This document shows, piece by piece, positions 1-6,342 of a DNA stretch of 8,700 nt (within the stretch, counting starts at the first letter, position 1; each line of letters starts with the position of its first letter). The notes under the pieces were generated by a model. It made no database searches. It was not told where the DNA came from and saw nothing but the letters and a program-made list of their open reading frames with translations. The position numbers and the translations under genes are program-made. Source of the DNA: Hyphomicrobiales bacterium (GTDB lineage: Bacteria; Pseudomonadota; Alphaproteobacteria; Rhizobiales; Hyphomicrobiaceae). The stretch covers positions 1-8,700 of the forward strand of contig JAFKKW010000387.1 of the NCBI GenBank assembly GCA_017304275.1. Reading direction: 5' to 3'.

Positions 1-47
1 CACACGGCGACCGCGACGAGCAGCCCGACGATCTCGAGTTCCACCAT
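1..47 (-). CDS. 5' end of an unidentified gene running off the left edge
   Basis: An ATG read on the minus strand at 47-45 opens a frame with no stop to the window edge. The 15 visible codons give MVELEIVGLLVAVAV, a short acidic start followed by a hydrophobic run, which suggests an N-terminal membrane segment or signal anchor. A G-rich stretch (GGGGG) lies about 7 bases before the ATG and could serve as ribosome binding site. The gene lies downstream of the strong minus-strand terminator at 147-183, so it should have its own promoter in 48-146, although I see no clear -35/-10 pair there. Too little is visible to name a family; a membrane protein is only an inference. Confidence 0.5.
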   Translation of the reverse strand, partial: MVELEIVGLLVAVAV

Positions 48-146
48 CCGCACACCCCCGATCGAGCGCGCCCGGTCGTGATCGAATGCCTTACGCGCCG
101 CACCGACAGGGTGCAGAGCGATCCAGCTAAATTACTGGTGCCGAAG

Positions 147-183
147 CAAAAATTCGGGGCGGCGCGAACGCGCCACCCCGAAT
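147..183 (-). terminator. Intrinsic terminator of the coiled-coil gene
   Basis: Two 15-base arms (152-166 and 169-183) are complementary except for one position, which becomes a G-U pair in minus-strand RNA. The last one or two pairs must open to form the loop. In minus-strand RNA the stem is followed at once by a run of U (the A's at 148-151), as expected of a Rho-independent terminator. On the plus strand nothing U-rich follows, so it acts on minus-strand transcripts. The nearest upstream gene on that strand stops at 296, leaving a 3' untranslated stretch of about 110 bases in which I see no gene. Confidence 0.87.
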
Positions 184-295
184 CTCTTCTCCCTAGACTT
201 GGGCCCTAATTCTGTTTGTCCGGGCGAACTGGACCCCCCTCAACCCGGTGCGTGCGACAATGCGTGCACTGCCTTCGGCTGTCAAGAACGCAAGC

Positions 296-1834
296 TCAGG
301 CAACGGGCTTTTCTGCCCGTGTAATCCTCTCGATGAGGCTCGCCCGGCGGTCCGTTTTCTTAGCCGGAGCCTCGCCGTCGGCGGCCGTGCCCGAGGCGGT
401 GCCGCCGTTCTGCCCACTGCCGGTCTGGCTCTCCCGGACCGTGGTGGCAGCGGCTCCATCGAGCGCGCGCAAAAAGCCGCTGACGCGGGCCGAATCCCGG
501 GTTTCGCGGCCGCCCTGCGCGGGCGCGGCAGTGGCGGACTGCGCCGGACGCGATGGACGCGGCGCCGCGATGCGCTCGACGAGGGGTGTCTTGGCGCGCT
601 CGGTGGGACGCTCGGCCGGCTCGTGGCGCGCTCCCGTCGTCTTGACCGTGCCAACGCCCAGGCGGCGCATCTCTTCCATGAAATGAGCGGCCTGACGCGC
701 CAGCTTCTCGTTGGCGGTCGCGATCTCGGCGCGCAAGCGCTGGATGGTGCTCGCATGCTCGTCGGCCTGGGCCTGCAATGCAGAGAGGCGGGCGCGCATC
801 GCAACCTTGCTCTCCTTGAGCGCGCGGTCGTCGGCATCCTCGGCCTCGTAGGTCGCGAGCGCGGCCTTGAGCTTGGCGATCTCGGCAGCCTGATCCTCGC
901 CGGTCGCCTTCAGGGTGCGGATCTCCGCCTCGAGCGCCGTCTGGCCGGCGTGGCCGGCCTCCGCCATGCCGCGCGCAGACCGCAGCGCGTTCTCGGCGTC
1001 GACCAGATCCTTGCGCAGTCGATTGATCTCGGCCGTGAGGTCGACACCCGATCCCGCCGTGTCGCGCGCGCCGCGCACCGGCGTTTCCGCAGGCGCTTCC
1101 TTGAGCACACCGTCCTGAATTTGATCGGGGCGGGCGCCGGCGTTGGACAGGGTGCCCTGCAAGCGGCTGATAAGCGCCGACTGATCGCGCGTCTTGGCGC
1201 GCAGGGCCTCGATCTCGGCGCGCAGCGCCACCTCGCCGTCGAAGCGGGGATCGGACAGCGTCTCCCGGTTGCGCGCGGCGCGCGCCGCCATGGTGGCTTT
1301 CAACCGGTGGAGCTCGTCGCGCTGCTGGGCATTGATCTGGGTTGCCTCCTCGAGCGCCTGCGACTGGCGCCGGGACGCCTGCGTGAGGTTGGTGATCTCG
1401 TTATCGCGGCGCTGCAGCAGGCTCTTTGCCTCGCCCAGACGGAACTCGACCTTCGGCATCCGCTCGGCGATGGTCTGCTCCAGGACGCGGCGGGCGTTCT
1501 CGTGCTCCTCGAGCAAGGTCCTCAAGCGCTCCGCCTCGCCTTCCAGCTCGCTGATGGCGGCGTCGCGGCGGTTGAGCTCGACGCGCTGGCGGGCGGCGGA
1601 AAACGCAGCCTTCTCGACCTTCTGCTCGAGCTTGTGGATGGTGAGGGCGTAGGTGGCGCGCAGCCGATCCTTGTCGGCTGCGATCTCGGTCGACGACAGC
1701 GGCATGGTGGCGCGCAGCTCATCGGTGGCGATGCGCGCCGAGCGGCGGCCGTAGAACGGCGCCAGCAGGAAGCCGATGAGGCCTGCCGTGAAAAACCCGA
1801 GGGCGACCAGCATGGCCGACTGGATGGTGATCAC
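296..1834 (-). CDS. Membrane-anchored coiled-coil protein of unknown function
   Basis: The 512-residue product begins with a hydrophobic segment (about residues 8-26, LVALGFFTAGLIGFLLAPF) followed by basic residues (YGRRSAR), so it is probably anchored in the inner membrane with a cytoplasmic body. Residues from about 40 to 400 are rich in Glu, Arg, Ala, Leu and Gln in heptad-like patterns, indicating long coiled coils broken near 240-265. The last 110 residues are polar, basic and probably disordered. They carry two similar short motifs, LVERI near 418-422 and LIERI near 500-504. The start is GTG at 1834, with GGGGA a few bases upstream; the ATG at codon 8 lies inside the membrane segment and has no obvious binding site. 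I recognise no enzyme domain. Automated pipelines may label such proteins as chromosome-segregation ATPases, but no Walker motif is present. Its neighbour eipA acts in the envelope, so a structural or polar scaffold role is possible but only inferred. Confidence 0.85.
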   Translation of the reverse strand: MITIQSAMLVALGFFTAGLIGFLLAPFYGRRSARIATDELRATMPLSSTEIAADKDRLRATYALTIHKLEQKVEKAAFSAARQRVELNRRDAAISELEGEAERLRTLLEEHENARRVLEQTIAERMPKVEFRLGEAKSLLQRRDNEITNLTQASRRQSQALEEATQINAQQRDELHRLKATMAARAARNRETLSDPRFDGEVALRAEIEALRAKTRDQSALISRLQGTLSNAGARPDQIQDGVLKEAPAETPVRGARDTAGSGVDLTAEINRLRKDLVDAENALRSARGMAEAGHAGQTALEAEIRTLKATGEDQAAEIAKLKAALATYEAEDADDRALKESKVAMRARLSALQAQADEHASTIQRLRAEIATANEKLARQAAHFMEEMRRLGVGTVKTTGARHEPAERPTERAKTPLVERIAAPRPSRPAQSATAAPAQGGRETRDSARVSGFLRALDGAAATTVRESQTGSGQNGGTASGTAADGEAPAKKTDRRASLIERITRAEKPVA

Positions 1835-1998
1835 CGGCGCATCCCCGGAGTCACTCCTCTTTCATTCCCGATCCGCGGACGGTTGGCGTTCGCCCGCGCA
1901 TGCGCAAAGAGACTGCGCAAGCGCGTCCGACGAGCGACTTAATCTGCCCCCGGCATCGGGCGCAAGTGTGTCGCGCGCAAAACGGATTCGTCTCCACG

Positions 1999-3000
1999 TT
2001 ATAGCGGATTCCAGGTCGGCGAGCGGGTATACTTCAGGTACCCGACGTTGGCCCCGAGGCGGACACCGACCCCCGAGCGGATGACCCCAAGCGTGATAGG
2101 GCCGTAGGTCTGAAACTGCACGCTAAGACCGCCGATGAAATAGGCAGATCCCTGCACCCCGCCAAATCTGTGATAGATTTCCGAGGGATCGTGCAGATTG
2201 TAGACAAGCACCATCGCCTTTGAGCCTTCGGCGCCGGCGTCGTAGCCGACCGACGGGCCCTGCCAGAAGACCTTATGGTCGCCGGCATCCTTGGTGTAGA
2301 GCATGCCCTCGCCGTAGCGCAGCCCGACGACGAACGCGCCGCCCGCGTCCTCGCCGAGGATGTAGCCGTTCGGGCGGCCCTGGCTCTGGAACACGTACTC
2401 GACCGCCTTGCCCAACCCCTGGCTGATGGCGCCGAAGAAGCCGTGTCCGGCGGCGATGATCTCGTTCTGATCGTAGGTTCCGCGATTTTCCGGCGGCGGC
2501 GGAGGGCCGTCGCGATAGGCACCCTCGCCGGGCGGCGGAGCATAGGGCTCGCCATAGCCGCCCCTGCCGCCGTCCTCGACCGGGCGGCCGGGATCGCTAT
2601 AGCTGTCGTTGCGGCTCTGGCGCGGCGGCACGTAGGCGTCGTTCGCACCGTACGCATCGCGTGAGGGCGAATAGGCGTCGTTGCTGCCGCCACCGTATCC
2701 CGAGCCACCGCCGCCCCGGCTCGGCGCATAGGACTCGTTGCCGTAGCTGCCGTTGTTCGCCGCATACCCGCTGCCGCCGTAGCTATTCGAACCGTAGCTT
2801 CCGGCACCGTTCGAGTCGTATCCGCTGCCGCTCGATGAATAGCCGCCGTTCGACGACTGGTAGTCGTTGCGCGGGGTCGTGTAGGTGCCGTTGCGATAGC
2901 TTTCCGGGCTCCACTCCTGGGCCACGGCGGGGGAGACGAGGAGCATCAGCGCCGCGCCCGCAAGCGCTGTAAGATGGCGCGAACGACGATTCGTGGTCAT
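1999..3000 (-). CDS. eipA: EipA-like periplasmic envelope-integrity protein (DUF1134)
   Basis: The 333-residue product has a signal peptide (basic NRRSRH start, hydrophobic ALAGAALMLLV core, likely cleavage after SPAVA at residue 27). Next comes a spacer of about 145 residues rich in Gly, Ser, Tyr, Asn and Pro, then a C-terminal domain from about residue 175 to the end that matches DUF1134. Recognisable stretches include AAGHGFFGAISQGLGKAVE, GRPNGYILGEDAGGAF, FWQGPSVGYDAG and GVGVRLGANVGYLKY. In Brucella, EipA is a soluble periplasmic beta-barrel protein needed for envelope stress resistance, and its gene is reported to be activated directly by CtrA. I chose the ATG at 3000 because it opens the signal peptide and has AAGGGA upstream, though at a longish spacing of 12; an in-frame TTG 20 codons earlier would precede the signal sequence. 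The gene is divergent from chpT. The spacer is much longer than in the roughly 200-residue Brucella protein. Confidence 0.9.
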   Translation of the reverse strand: MTTNRRSRHLTALAGAALMLLVSPAVAQEWSPESYRNGTYTTPRNDYQSSNGGYSSSGSGYDSNGAGSYGSNSYGGSGYAANNGSYGNESYAPSRGGGGSGYGGGSNDAYSPSRDAYGANDAYVPPRQSRNDSYSDPGRPVEDGGRGGYGEPYAPPPGEGAYRDGPPPPPENRGTYDQNEIIAAGHGFFGAISQGLGKAVEYVFQSQGRPNGYILGEDAGGAFVVGLRYGEGMLYTKDAGDHKVFWQGPSVGYDAGAEGSKAMVLVYNLHDPSEIYHRFGGVQGSAYFIGGLSVQFQTYGPITLGVIRSGVGVRLGANVGYLKYTRSPTWNPL

Positions 3001-3484
3001 GGGTTTTTGAAATCCCTTGGGGTGGCGCAGCCGCTGCAAGAGCTTGCAAACGGTGCGCAAAATTCGAACCGAACCCAGACTGATCCTTGCTTCAAAGTAT
3101 TACCAAAGTGTGGCTGCATGGCGGCCTAGCGCGCCCTGCGCGTACGCGAACATGCGCAAGGCCTGGAGATGATTCGCGAATCTCACGACGCGCAATCTTT
3201 GCATATCGACCGTCACGCACGACCCCGCCGGCGCGCGCTGATTCGGATTTCGCATCAAGGCTTGCGCCGTCGCGCGCCGCGTGGCCAGCAAGACTCATTT
3301 GCGTGCGAAAATTCAAGCCGATGGTGGCTTGCGGGTTGCCAGCCTTTGCAGATGGCGGGGTGGCGTGTAATCAAAGACACGGTCGTGACAGGGGCATGAC
3401 CGCCGTTTCGATCGCGGCTCATCATTCGCAATCCTGGCCGCGGACCGGCGCGCCGCGGCAACGTCACTCCAGGGGGCATTCTTC
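3001..3484. promoter_or_regulatory. Divergent control region between eipA and chpT
   Basis: These 484 bases separate two divergent genes and must hold promoters for both. I see no convincing gene here; the short frames in it lack binding sites and have Arg-rich compositions typical of out-of-frame GC-rich DNA. No TTAA-N7-TTAA CtrA box is present, and I could not find a -35/-10 pair that I trust. The chpT ribosome binding site AGGGGG lies at 3471-3476, 8 bases before its ATG. A GANTC cluster in the middle is listed separately. The unusual length leaves room for a small RNA or a long leader, but nothing in the bases supports one directly. Confidence 0.6.
3171..3296. promoter_or_regulatory. Cluster of four GANTC (CcrM methylation) sites
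   Basis: GANTC occurs at 3171-3175, 3178-3182, 3240-3244 and 3292-3296. The first two are the two halves of a perfect 12-base palindrome, GATTCGCGAATC (3171-3182). GANTC is the target of the alphaproteobacterial cell-cycle methyltransferase CcrM, and promoters carrying it can respond to GcrA. Chance predicts about one site per 256 bases, and I count fewer than that in the rest of the window, so four in 126 bases is dense. The location between two cell-cycle-linked genes fits a regulatory role; that role is inferred. Confidence 0.45.
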
Positions 3485-4132
3485 ATGACTGACGCATCGC
3501 AGCGCGTCCATCCCACCGATCTCGAGCTCGCCGCTCTGATCTCGAGCAAGATCTGCCACGATGTCATCGGTCCCGTCGGCGCCATCTACAATGGGCTCGA
3601 AATCCTCAACGAGGACGACGACGCCGAAGCGCAATCCTACGCCCTCTCCGTCATCCGCAACGTCACCGAGCAGGCGTCGGCGCGGCTGCAGTTCGCGCGC
3701 TTCGCGTTCGGGGCCGCGGGATCCCAAGGCGCGCAGATCGACCTCGGCACGGCCGAGCAGATCTCGCGGGGCTACATCGGCAACGGCAAGCACAAGCTCG
3801 CGTGGCAAGGGCTTGCCGGGTACATGTCGAAGGACAAGGTCAAGGTGCTCCTGAACCTCGTCGCCATGGCCGTCACCGCGCTGCCGCGGGGCGGCGACAT
3901 CGAGGTCGTGATGCAGGGGACGACGGAAACGCCGAGCTTCGTCTTGCGCTGCCGCGGCACGGGCGCGCGCGCGCCGCAGCACCTGGGGGAGTTCATTTCC
4001 GGCGAAGGCGTGCCCGCGCTCGATGCGCTCACCATCCAGGCTTACTATACGTGGCGCCTGGCACAGGCCGCAGGCATGACGCTCTCCATCATCAAGGACG
4101 GCGCCGACGTGCTGCTCTCCGCGCTCCCTTAA
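3485..4132 (+). CDS. chpT: Histidine phosphotransferase ChpT
   Basis: This 215-residue protein fits the alphaproteobacterial ChpT family. An N-terminal helical-hairpin dimerisation domain (about residues 12-75) carries the phosphorylated histidine, His25, in SSKICHDVIGPVGAIYNGLE. A degenerate ATPase-like domain (about 85-215), which in this family does not bind ATP, completes it. ChpT accepts phosphate from the hybrid kinase CckA and passes it to the response regulators CtrA and CpdR, controlling cell-cycle transcription and proteolysis. The ATG at 3485 follows a good AGGGGG site by 8 bases. It is the first plus-strand gene after the divergent eipA, and a stand-alone receiver gene follows 208 bases later. 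cckA, ctrA and cpdR are not in this window. Confidence 0.93.
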   Translation: MTDASQRVHPTDLELAALISSKICHDVIGPVGAIYNGLEILNEDDDAEAQSYALSVIRNVTEQASARLQFARFAFGAAGSQGAQIDLGTAEQISRGYIGNGKHKLAWQGLAGYMSKDKVKVLLNLVAMAVTALPRGGDIEVVMQGTTETPSFVLRCRGTGARAPQHLGEFISGEGVPALDALTIQAYYTWRLAQAAGMTLSIIKDGADVLLSALP

Positions 4133-4217
4133 CGCGTTCTGTTCACGGTGGTTTCTTCTCCTCCGCTGCCTCGAGCGGCGCTCGGCGGGCTCTTGCCACA
4201 GCTTCCGCGTGCAACCT

Positions 4218-4232
4218 TCAACCAACCGTTAA
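4218..4232. promoter_or_regulatory. Possible degenerate CtrA box upstream of the receiver gene
   Basis: TCAA, 7 bases, then TTAA matches the CtrA consensus TTAA-N7-TTAA at seven of eight positions. It lies about 110 bases before the receiver start codon in a locally AT-richer stretch of the 208-base gap after chpT. A seven-of-eight match can occur by chance, so this is a candidate only. Confidence 0.25.
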
Positions 4233-4340
4233 CTCCTTTAGATCACAAAGGACTTAGCAGTCCGTACATAAGTTGCGTGTCGCACACGTACGACGCGATC
4301 TGCTTTCCTCACTCACCGGCCCCGGAGTTTCAGTCACCCC

Positions 4341-4712
4341 ATGAAACGCTGCCTGATCGCGGACCAGTCGGAAATCATTCGCAAGGTCGCCCGGCACTAT
4401 CTCGAGGAACTGTCGCTCGACGTGCTCGAAGCGGACACGGCCGACAAGGCTCTTGCGCTCTGTCGCGACAACAAGATCGAGGTGCTTATCCTCGACTGGC
4501 GCCTGCCCGGCATGACAACGGTGGAGATCCTGTCGGCGCTGCGGTTCGCAGGCGGCGCCAAGCATCGCCCGCTCATCATCTACGCCACGTCGGAAAACAA
4601 CCCGACCGAGATCTCGCGGGCGTTTTCCGCGGGCGCGGATACCTACATGATGAAGCCGTTCGACCACAGCGCGTTTCTGGATACGCTGACCAGCACCGGC
4701 CTCGCCGCCTGA
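4341..4712 (+). CDS. Stand-alone CheY-like response regulator (single receiver domain)
   Basis: The 123-residue protein is one receiver domain with no output domain. It aligns easily with CheY: ADQS at the N-terminus, the phospho-acceptor Asp52 in LILDWRLPGM, the switch threonine Thr83 in YATSEN, and the conserved Lys105-Pro106 in YMMKPFD. The acidic pair at the metal site is changed: Asp8 corresponds to CheY Asp12, but Gln9 replaces Asp13. The gene lies 208 bases after chpT on the same strand, so it may be phosphorylated by ChpT or act as a phosphate sink, but this is inferred from position. It is not clearly CpdR or DivK, since the flanking residues differ. The ATG follows a modest GGAG at rather long spacing. 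A run of six T's follows the stop but no clear hairpin precedes it. Confidence 0.88.
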   Translation: MKRCLIADQSEIIRKVARHYLEELSLDVLEADTADKALALCRDNKIEVLILDWRLPGMTTVEILSALRFAGGAKHRPLIIYATSENNPTEISRAFSAGADTYMMKPFDHSAFLDTLTSTGLAA

Positions 4713-4822
4713 TCCACCGCATTTTTTCTCATGAATTGCCGGGGCGGACATCTGCGCGTCTGGCTTCGCGCCCGCGCACTTGCTAAGCGTCGCTATCCTC
4801 GTTTTGATGATAGAGACCATCC

Positions 4823-5446
4823 TTGCTGCGCGTCGAGCATCTCAGAATCGGATCGTTGCCGCCGCTCTCCTTCAACGTGTCGAACGGGGAATGCCTGGCC
4901 ATCGAAGGCCCGTCCGGGTCCGGCAAGACCCGCATCCTGCGCGCGATCGCCGACCTCGATCCGGTAGACGGACAGCTTTTCCTCGACGGCGCCGAGCGGC
5001 GCGAGATGGCCCCGCTGGCCTGGCGGCAGGCGGTGCGCTACGTGGCCGCCGAGCCGGGCTGGTGGACCGATACGCCGCGCGGCACGCTGCCTGAAGTCGC
5101 GGGCTCGCGCGCCCGCGTCGTGCGCCTGCTGGCGGCGCTCGGGCTTTCGGAGGAGGAGCTCGATCGCCCGGTCAGCGTGCTGTCGACCGGGGAACGGCAG
5201 CGGATCGCCCTCGTTCGCGCGCTCGTCGACGAGCCCAGCGTGCTCCTGCTCGACGAACCGACCGCAGCGCTCGACGTCGGGGCGACGGCGCTCGTCGAAG
5301 AGCTCGTCAAGTTCCAGCTTCTGGCCGGGCGCAGCGTGCTGATCGCGAGCCACGACGCGGGCCTGATCGGCCGTCTCGCGCACACGCGCCTGCAACTTGC
5401 GCCCAGCAGCCGTTCGTCCAACGCCGCCCGGACCTCGCCGCCATGA
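4823..5446 (+). CDS. fetA: ABC transporter ATP-binding protein, FetA (iron-export type)
   Basis: This 207-residue ATPase has Walker A GPSGSGKT (residues 29-36), signature LSTGE (120-124), Walker B VLLLDEP (140-146) and a switch histidine in ASHD (His177). With FetB it should form an inner-membrane exporter; the E. coli pair exports iron and eases oxidative stress from iron excess, and the substrate here is inferred from homology. The start is TTG at 4823: an in-frame stop lies at 4811-4813, no ATG occurs between, and the protein then begins directly with the first strand (LRVEHLRIG). AGAGA upstream is a weak binding site. Two points are odd: the Q-loop reads YVAAEPGWW with no glutamine, and the signature has Thr in place of the usual first Gly. 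The stop overlaps the fetB start (ATGA), so the two are translationally coupled. Confidence 0.87.
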   Translation: MLRVEHLRIGSLPPLSFNVSNGECLAIEGPSGSGKTRILRAIADLDPVDGQLFLDGAERREMAPLAWRQAVRYVAAEPGWWTDTPRGTLPEVAGSRARVVRLLAALGLSEEELDRPVSVLSTGERQRIALVRALVDEPSVLLLDEPTAALDVGATALVEELVKFQLLAGRSVLIASHDAGLIGRLAHTRLQLAPSSRSSNAARTSPP

Positions 5447-6240
5447 CCTACGTTCCTCTCGAGATCCCGGACCTCGTACTCGCGGCGCTGCTGCTGATCG
5501 CCAATGGCGCGGTGTCGTTCTGGTTCCGGCTCGGCCTCGAGCGCTCACTTGCCATCTCGGCCCTGCGCATGGTGCTGCAGCTTTCCGTCGTGGCGCTGGC
5601 GCTGCGCTTCATCTTCGCACTCAACTCGCCGCTCTGGACGATTGCGTTCGCGCTCTTCATGGCGGCGGCGGCGGCCTACGAGGTCGTCTCGCGGCAGGAG
5701 CGCCGCGTCAGCGGCGGGCTCGCATTCGCACTCGGCGCCGGGGCGCCGTTCTTCGCCGGACTCATCGCCACGCTGTTCGCGACGGCGATCGTGATCGGGC
5801 CGGATCCCTGGTATGCGCCGCGCTATGTGCTGCCGCTGTTCGGCATGATGCTCGGCAACGCGCTCTCGGGAACGAGCCTCGTGCTCGATGCGATGACCTC
5901 GGCGGCCGTGCGGGAGCGGGCGGCGATCGAAGCGCGCATCGCGCTCGGTGCCGGGCGGTTCGAGGCGTTCGATGCCATCCTGCGGCGCGCGCTGACGACC
6001 GGGCTCATGCCGATCGTGACGGCGATGGCAACGACGGGCGTGGTCGCTTTGCCGGGGATGATGACGGGGCAGATCCTGGCCGGCATCGATCCCGTCTCTG
6101 CAGCCAAGTATCAGGTGATGATCATGTTCCTGATCGCCGGGTCGACCGGGGTCGCGGTGGTGGCGGCCGGGCTCGGCTCCGTCCTTCTTCTTACGGATGA
6201 GCGCCACCGCCTGCGCCTCGACCGGCTGGCGCAGAAATAA
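5443..6240 (+). CDS. fetB: ABC transporter permease, FetB (UPF0014 family)
   Basis: A 265-residue membrane protein, close to the usual FetB length of about 260. Hydrophobic segments lie near residues 8-28, 36-58, 64-82, 92-119, 128-149, 187-212 and 224-250, giving about seven membrane passes. Family-typical stretches include MMLGNALSGTSL (135-146), the cytoplasmic coupling loop around EARIALGAGRFEAFDA (163-178) and VVALPGMMTGQILAG (200-214). It forms the transmembrane channel for the partner ATPase encoded just upstream, with which it overlaps by four bases. In E. coli the complex is linked to iron export; the substrate is not proven for this homologue. The gene is convergent with the next gene, and the gap between them contains a hairpin that favours the opposite strand. 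Confidence 0.92.
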   Translation: MTYVPLEIPDLVLAALLLIANGAVSFWFRLGLERSLAISALRMVLQLSVVALALRFIFALNSPLWTIAFALFMAAAAAYEVVSRQERRVSGGLAFALGAGAPFFAGLIATLFATAIVIGPDPWYAPRYVLPLFGMMLGNALSGTSLVLDAMTSAAVRERAAIEARIALGAGRFEAFDAILRRALTTGLMPIVTAMATTGVVALPGMMTGQILAGIDPVSAAKYQVMIMFLIAGSTGVAVVAAGLGSVLLLTDERHRLRLDRLAQK

Positions 6241-6280
6241 TCTCTGCCGCGCAGGGCTCACCTCGTCAGGGTTCACCTCA

Positions 6281-6316
6281 TCAAATGAAACGGCCCCGGA
6301 CCGAAGTCCAGGGCCG
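6281..6316 (-). terminator. Intrinsic terminator of the long four-cysteine protein gene
   Basis: Arms at 6291-6301 and 6306-6316 pair over 11 positions with one internal mismatch and a CGAA loop (UUCG in minus-strand RNA, a stable tetraloop). On the minus strand the stem is followed by UUUCAUUUGA, a modest U-rich tail, and it begins 26 bases after the stop at 6343. It may also slow plus-strand transcription leaving fetB, but no U-run follows on that side. Confidence 0.72.
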
Positions 6317-6342
6317 CCTGTCATTCGACCGGACGCCCGTGT

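Noticed and set aside
193..837. A 214-residue minus-strand frame overlapping the end of the coiled-coil gene
   Set aside because: It is a shifted frame within the same gene, with the Arg/Pro/Ser-rich composition of a shadow. A frameshift in the real gene is unlikely because its own frame reads through to a sensible stop.
248..1942. A 564-residue open frame on the plus strand opposite the coiled-coil gene
   Set aside because: It is antisense to a gene with a clear membrane segment, coiled-coil composition and a terminator behind it. The plus-strand product has no recognisable domain, and long antisense frames are expected in GC-rich DNA.
3001..3060. A 20-residue N-terminal extension of EipA from an upstream TTG
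   Set aside because: It would bury the signal peptide inside the protein. The ATG at 3000 fits a normal signal sequence.
3169..3399. A 76-residue plus-strand frame in the eipA-chpT gap
   Set aside because: The only GGAG touches the start codon, the product is basic with no recognisable feature, and it overlaps other equally weak frames on both strands.
4713..4822. A -35/-10 promoter for fetAB near 4780-4812
   Set aside because: TTGCTA with TTTGAT at 17 bases gives only a partial match at the -10 and would place the transcript start almost on the TTG codon; not strong enough to list.
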